Position numbers and translations under genes: made by a program. The notes below the pieces were generated by a model. It made no database searches and had not been told where the DNA came from. It saw only the letters and a program-made list of their open reading frames with translations. A stretch of 9,098 nucleotides of DNA, from positions 1 through 9,098 of the forward strand of contig CAJXIS010000068.1 of assembly GCA_913054115.1 (NCBI GenBank), in the 5' to 3' direction. Positions 5,921 to 9,098 of the stretch are shown here, one piece after another; positions within the stretch are counted from its first letter, which is position 1; each line of letters begins with the position of its first letter. Origin of the DNA: an uncultured Acidimicrobiaceae bacterium. Lineage in GTDB: Bacteria > Actinomycetota > Acidimicrobiia > Acidimicrobiales > MedAcidi-G1.

Positions 5921-6994
5921 ATGAAGGGCATCGTGTTCAACGGTGAGAAACTGAGCGTCGTCGAAGGCCTCGAGCTACGCGACCCCGGTCCGGACGAGGT
6001 CGTCGTGCGCATCGTCAACTCCGGCGTCTGCCACAGCGACGTGAGCGTCATCAACGGCACCATCCCGTTCCCGACCCCCGTGGTGCTCGGCCACGAGGGC
6101 GCAGGCATCGTCGAAGAGGTCGGCCCTGCGGTCACGAACGTGAAGCCAGGTGACCATGTCGTGCTCTCGACCCTCGGCCAGTGTGGCGCCTGTCCGGCGT
6201 GCGACGGCGGACGACCCACGATGTGCCGGTCCACGTTCGGTGCCCGCGGCACGCCGTTCACCCTCGACGGTGAGCCCCACTACAACTTCGCCAACATCTC
6301 GTCGTTCTGCGAGCGGGTCGTCGTCAAGTCCAACCAGGCGATCACGATCCCCGAGGAGGTGCCGATGCCGGCCGCCTCGCTCATCGGGTGCGGGGTGCTC
6401 ACCGGTTCTGGCGCGGTGTTCAACCGGGCCAAGGTGGCCCCTGGCGAGAGCGTTGCCGTCGTGGGCGTCGGAGGCATCGGCCTCAACGTCATCCAGGCGG
6501 CCGCCATCTCGGGGGCGAACCCGATCATCGCCATCGACACCAACCCCGACAAGGAGGACCTGGCCCGCACCTTCGGTGCCACGCACTTCGTGAACGCCGC
6601 CGAGGTCGATTCCAATGCGGCCATCCGCAAGGTGCGCCCGTTCGGCGTCGACTACGTGTTCGAGTGTGTCGGGGCCAAGGCCCTCATCGAGGCGGCGCTG
6701 GGCTTCCTCGACTGGGGCGGCACCCTTGTCATCCTCGGCGTGCCTCCCCTCGGCAGCACCATGGAGTTCATGACCATGGCCACCTACCTCGATGTCACCA
6801 TCATGGGGTGCCGCTACGGCTCGTCGCGGCCGCAGACCGACGTTGCACGGATCTGCGACCTCTACCTCGCCGGCAGGTTCAAGCTCGACGAACTGGTCTC
6901 GCGGATCTACCCGATGGACGAAATCCACACCGTGCTCGACGACATGCACCACGGTCGCCTGGCCCGCGGCGTGCTTGAGGTCTGCCCGGCCTGA
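5921..6994 (+). CDS. Zinc-dependent, NAD-type alcohol dehydrogenase (MDR family)
   Basis: This 357-residue enzyme of the medium-chain dehydrogenase/reductase superfamily should oxidise an alcohol to an aldehyde or ketone. The catalytic zinc ligands are Cys37 (GVCHSD), His58 (GHEG) and Cys157 (GCGVLTGSG). Ser39 matches the proton-relay position. The structural zinc loop is complete, with Cys88, Cys91, Cys94 and Cys102. The Rossmann motif VGVGGIG (181-187) is followed by Asp206 in IAIDTNPDK, which favours NAD over NADP. Length and layout match class III-like actinobacterial enzymes, a group that includes NDMA-dependent and mycothiol-dependent dehydrogenases; I cannot place it in a subgroup. It is preceded by a good ribosome binding site and a possible promoter, and no partner gene overlaps it. 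A role in processing alcohol intermediates from lipid or steroid breakdown is possible but only inferred from the neighbourhood. Confidence 0.92.
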   Translation: MKGIVFNGEKLSVVEGLELRDPGPDEVVVRIVNSGVCHSDVSVINGTIPFPTPVVLGHEGAGIVEEVGPAVTNVKPGDHVVLSTLGQCGACPACDGGRPTMCRSTFGARGTPFTLDGEPHYNFANISSFCERVVVKSNQAITIPEEVPMPAASLIGCGVLTGSGAVFNRAKVAPGESVAVVGVGGIGLNVIQAAAISGANPIIAIDTNPDKEDLARTFGATHFVNAAEVDSNAAIRKVRPFGVDYVFECVGAKALIEAALGFLDWGGTLVILGVPPLGSTMEFMTMATYLDVTIMGCRYGSSRPQTDVARICDLYLAGRFKLDELVSRIYPMDEIHTVLDDMHHGRLARGVLEVCPA

Positions 6995-7023
6995 GCCGCC
7001 TCCCTTCCGACCCGGATCGGGGA

Positions 7024-7029
7024 TAGTTT
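7024..7029 (+). promoter_or_regulatory. Probable -10 element for a leaderless lipoprotein transcript
   Basis: TAGTTT fits TAnnnT and lies seven bases before GTG 7037. The GGGAG at 7031-7035 is only one base from the start, too close to serve as a normal ribosome binding site. It is a local AT patch in very GC-rich DNA. Confidence 0.52.
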
Positions 7030-7036
7030 CGGGAGC

Positions 7037-7423
7037 GTGCGGCGGCTCCGGGTCCTCATCGCGATCCTCGCCCTCTGGGCGGTGGGTGGAGCCGCATGTG
7101 GCAGCCCCGAGGTGACCGATCCCGCCGCCGCCGAGGACTGCGCTGAACTCGTCGAGGCCGGCCGGGCCGTCGCCGAGAGGGTTCTCGAACGGCTGTCGGG
7201 CCAGACGCTGATCGAGCTCGAGGCCGCCAACCCCGGTGACCCCTTCGCAGCGGTCGACCACCTGATGCGCACCTCAGAGCTGGACGAGCGGGCCGACGAG
7301 CTGGGCTGCCACCCCGAGGAGCTGCGGGTGCAGGCCTGTGAGATCTACGGGGGCCTCGCCTACCGGGCCCGCGGCGAGGTGGCCCGTGACTTCCTGGCCC
7401 CCTACCTGGAGTCCTGCGACTGA
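7037..7423 (+). CDS. Small cysteine-rich putative lipoprotein, function unknown
   Basis: I do not recognise this 128-residue protein. It starts with a signal peptide: basic MRRLR, a hydrophobic core to about residue 16, then GGAACGS. Cys21 fits the general bacterial lipoprotein rule (small residues at -1 to -4), although the usual Leu at -3 is replaced by Gly. Cleavage there would anchor the protein in the outer face of the membrane. The mature part is acidic and mostly helical, with four further cysteines (35, 91, 101, 127) that could form two disulfides outside the cell. There are no enzyme motifs. The gap to the alcohol dehydrogenase is 42 bases and contains a likely promoter, so it is probably transcribed alone. 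Codon use matches the neighbours, and the signal peptide argues that it is a real gene. Confidence 0.75.
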   Translation: MRRLRVLIAILALWAVGGAACGSPEVTDPAAAEDCAELVEAGRAVAERVLERLSGQTLIELEAANPGDPFAAVDHLMRTSELDERADELGCHPEELRVQACEIYGGLAYRARGEVARDFLAPYLESCD

Positions 7424-7445
7424 GCGCTGGGCCCCGACCGTGGGT

Positions 7446-7451
7446 GATACT
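7446..7451 (+). promoter_or_regulatory. Probable -10 element for a leaderless carboxyltransferase transcript
   Basis: GATACT matches TATACT at five of six positions and lies seven bases before ATG 7459, with no Shine-Dalgarno sequence between. It favours ATG 7459 over the in-frame GTG at 7444, which would lie upstream of the transcription start. Confidence 0.52.
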
Positions 7452-7458
7452 TGCCCGC

Positions 7459-8979
7459 ATGTCCGAGACGCCTGATGCCGTGGATCCGCTCGACGACTGG
7501 GCGCCCCTGCTCGACGACCTGGCGCGGCGCAAGGGGGCCGCCCGCGAGATGGGCGGTGCCGAGAAGGTCGAGCGGCGGAGGGCCACCGGCCGACTCGACG
7601 CCCGTGCCCGCATCGACCACCTGCTCGACCCCGGCTCGTTCACCGAGATCGGCACGCTGGTCGGCGAGGTTCCCGCCGATGGGGTGGTTGCCGGCTCTGG
7701 CACGATCGACGGCCGGCCGGTGATGGTCGGCGCCGAGGACTTCACGGTGATGGGCGGCTCCATCGGCCCCGGCTCGACGGCCAAGCGCTACCGCATCGCC
7801 GAACTGGCCGAACTCGACCGTGTCCCCCTGGTGATGCTGCTCGAGGGGGCCGGTCACCGTCCGCCGCTGCCGGGTGAGCCCCGGCCGGCCCGTGCCCCGA
7901 CGGACCTGATCCAGCAGGCGCGGCTCTCGGGCCGGGTGCCGGTGGTGACCGGGGTGATGGGCGCTTCGGCCGGCCACGGTGCGCTGATCGTGCCGCTGTC
8001 GGACCTCGCCCTCATGACGGCCGACGCCTGCGTGTTCACGGCCGGCCCACCGGTCGTGCTGGCATCGCTGGGGGAGGACGTCACCAAAGAGGAGCTCGGA
8101 GGCCCGGCGGTGGCCGTTGCGAGCGGCCTGGTCCACAACGTGGCGACCGACGACGGCGCCCTGCTCGACGACATCCGCACCTACCTCGGGTTCTTCCCGT
8201 CGAGCGCCTGGAGCCATCCGCCCCGGCGGGAGGGTGACGACACCGGTCCACGGTCCGTCCCCGAGGTCCTCGACCTGGTGCCGAAGGACAACAAGAGGGC
8301 CTACGACATGCGCCGGGTCCTCGAGGCCGTCCTCGACGGTGGCCGGTGCTTCGAGGTCCAACCCGACTTCGGCCGGTCCGTGCTGTGCGTGCTCGGCCAC
8401 CTCGGCGGCGACCCGGTGGCGGTCGTCGCCAACCAGCCGCAGGCCATGGCTGGCGCCATCGACGTCGACGCCGCCGACAAGGCCGCCCACTTCATCCAGG
8501 TGGCCGACTCGTTCCACCTGCCGCTCGTGTTCCTGTCCGACAACCCGGGGATGCTGGCCGGGACCAGGTCCGAGCAGGCCGGCGTGCTGCGGGCCGGCGG
8601 CCGCATGTTCGCAGCCCAGGCCCAGACCCGCACCGTCAAGTTGCACGTCACGCTGCGCAAGGCGTTCGGCTTCGGGTCGATGGTGATGTCGATGGTGTCG
8701 TTTTCGGGCCAGAGCGGCACATTCGCCTTTCCGGGGGCGATCCTGGGCGCCATGGGTGCGAAGGGCGCCGGCCGGGCGGTCGGCGCCGACGAGGACGAGA
8801 CCGTCGCCCTCCAGCAGGCCGAGATGGAGGCCGCCTACCGCAGCGCCTCGGGCCTCGGCTTCGACGAGCTCATCGACCCCCGCGACCTGCGCAATGCGCT
8901 CCTGTCTGGCCTGCAGCGCGGCCTCTCCCGCCGCCAGGCCGCCCCCGAGCCGACATCACGGGTGGCCATCACGCCTTGA
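7459..8979 (+). CDS. Acyl-CoA carboxylase carboxyltransferase (beta) subunit
   Basis: This 506-residue protein is a carboxyltransferase of the propionyl/methylcrotonyl-CoA carboxylase family, with two crotonase-like halves. It transfers CO2 from biotin to an acyl-CoA. Family marks include KVERRRATGRLDARARIDHLLDPGSF (36-61), GEDVTKEELGG (205-215), the linker VPKDNKRAYDMR (274-285), NQPQAMAGAIDVDAADKAAHFI (325-346) and LVFLSDNPGMLAGT (356-369). The first oxyanion loop reads GASAGHGALIVP (168-179) and the second RKAFGFGSMVMSM (400-412). Both differ from the usual GPCAGGAVYSP and RKAYGGAY; the second is closer to the FGAGNY form of methylcrotonyl-CoA carboxylase. No biotin carboxylase or biotin carrier gene is in the window, so the alpha subunit must be elsewhere. 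The start is set by the -10 box at 7446. The acyl-CoA substrate cannot be named. Confidence 0.9.
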   Translation: MSETPDAVDPLDDWAPLLDDLARRKGAAREMGGAEKVERRRATGRLDARARIDHLLDPGSFTEIGTLVGEVPADGVVAGSGTIDGRPVMVGAEDFTVMGGSIGPGSTAKRYRIAELAELDRVPLVMLLEGAGHRPPLPGEPRPARAPTDLIQQARLSGRVPVVTGVMGASAGHGALIVPLSDLALMTADACVFTAGPPVVLASLGEDVTKEELGGPAVAVASGLVHNVATDDGALLDDIRTYLGFFPSSAWSHPPRREGDDTGPRSVPEVLDLVPKDNKRAYDMRRVLEAVLDGGRCFEVQPDFGRSVLCVLGHLGGDPVAVVANQPQAMAGAIDVDAADKAAHFIQVADSFHLPLVFLSDNPGMLAGTRSEQAGVLRAGGRMFAAQAQTRTVKLHVTLRKAFGFGSMVMSMVSFSGQSGTFAFPGAILGAMGAKGAGRAVGADEDETVALQQAEMEAAYRSASGLGFDELIDPRDLRNALLSGLQRGLSRRQAAPEPTSRVAITP

Positions 8980-9062
8980 ACCGGCTGGTGTTCGGTGGCC
9001 GCGGAATGCGTGTCGGAAGCGCACTGCTGAGGTGGCAGGCTGGCGCCACGACATCCCCGAAC

Positions 9063-9067
9063 GGAGG
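9063..9067 (+). promoter_or_regulatory. Ribosome binding site of the next gene
   Basis: GGAGG lies three bases before ATG 9071. The spacing is short, but this is the only Shine-Dalgarno match in the gap after the carboxyltransferase. CAGGCT at 9036-9041 might be its -10 box, which is weak evidence. Confidence 0.4.
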
Positions 9068-9070
9068 CCC

Positions 9071-9098
9071 ATGAGCCCCTCACCACTCTCCCGGCGGA
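9071..9098 (+). CDS. Start of an unidentified gene, cut by the window end
   Basis: An ATG follows a GGAGG sequence and opens a frame reading MSPSPLSRR up to the end of the window. Nine codons are too few to identify the product. The 91-base gap before it is a plausible untranslated region with no other supported feature. Confidence 0.42.

Noticed and set aside
5122..6261. 379-codon minus-strand frame opposite the PAQR gene
   Set aside because: It is low-complexity, rich in Gln, Asp, Arg and Pro, and lies opposite a gene with a complete set of PAQR residues.
5975..7261. 428-codon open frame on the minus strand opposite the alcohol dehydrogenase
   Set aside because: It is a GC-driven antisense shadow with no recognisable motif; it also runs across the end of one real gene into another.
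7402..8646. 414-codon open frame on the minus strand opposite the carboxyltransferase
   Set aside because: Its composition (Gly, Arg, His, Val) is that expected opposite a GC-rich gene, it has no domain pattern, and the plus-strand gene is unmistakable.
8980..9070. Terminator after the carboxyltransferase gene
   Set aside because: Only stems of about four base pairs (for example ACCG/CGGT) are visible and there is no T run, so I do not call one.
1..9098. tRNA, rRNA, CRISPR, insertion sequence or prophage signals
   Set aside because: None were seen. The window is densely filled with metabolic genes of uniform base composition.

Overview
The window reads as chromosomal DNA of a very GC-rich actinobacterium. 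Third codon positions are almost always G or C, GTG starts are common, stop/start overlaps are tight, and several genes appear to be transcribed without a leader. The gene set and sequence style suggest the Acidimicrobiia (Ilumatobacter-like), but this is an inference and was not tested against any database. All supported genes are on the + strand. There are no RNA genes, insertion sequences, CRISPR arrays, prophage genes or long repeats. No gap between genes exceeds about 95 bases, so no stretch over 300 bases lacks a gene.

Layout. (1) Positions 3-2886 are the 3' end of an acyl-CoA catabolic operon: a flavin-dependent nitronate monooxygenase-like oxidoreductase (5' end outside the window), then two adjacent acyl-CoA dehydrogenase genes. 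The first keeps the complete set of motifs. The second is short and degenerate. They look like the two halves of one heteromeric enzyme. This gene order resembles the IpdC and IpdE1-IpdE2 enzymes of steroid C/D-ring breakdown in mycobacteria. A hairpin at the end of the second dehydrogenase may terminate the operon. (2) Positions 2926-5073 form a second operon of four genes joined by three GTGA stop/start overlaps: a PaaI-type hotdog thioesterase, a low-molecular-weight protein tyrosine phosphatase-like protein, and the AzlC and AzlD subunits of a branched-chain amino-acid exporter. (3) Positions 5137-5838 encode a hemolysin III/PAQR-family membrane protein from its own promoter. (4) Positions 5921-6994 encode a zinc- and NAD-dependent alcohol dehydrogenase with a leader and a good ribosome binding site. 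(5) Positions 7037-7423 encode a small cysteine-rich putative lipoprotein. (6) Positions 7459-8979 encode an acyl-CoA carboxylase carboxyltransferase subunit. (7) A new gene probably starts at 9071 and runs off the end.

The unifying theme is acyl-CoA metabolism: oxidation by the dehydrogenase pair and flavoprotein, hydrolysis by the thioesterase, carboxylation by the carboxyltransferase, with alcohol oxidation possibly feeding it. The phosphatase, amino-acid exporter and PAQR protein are not obviously part of that pathway. I see no strong evidence for a wholly new biological system. The points most worth checking are the split-active-site dehydrogenase pair and its pathway, the repeated leaderless-promoter arrangement, the odd thioesterase-phosphatase-exporter operon, and the altered oxyanion-hole motifs of the carboxyltransferase.
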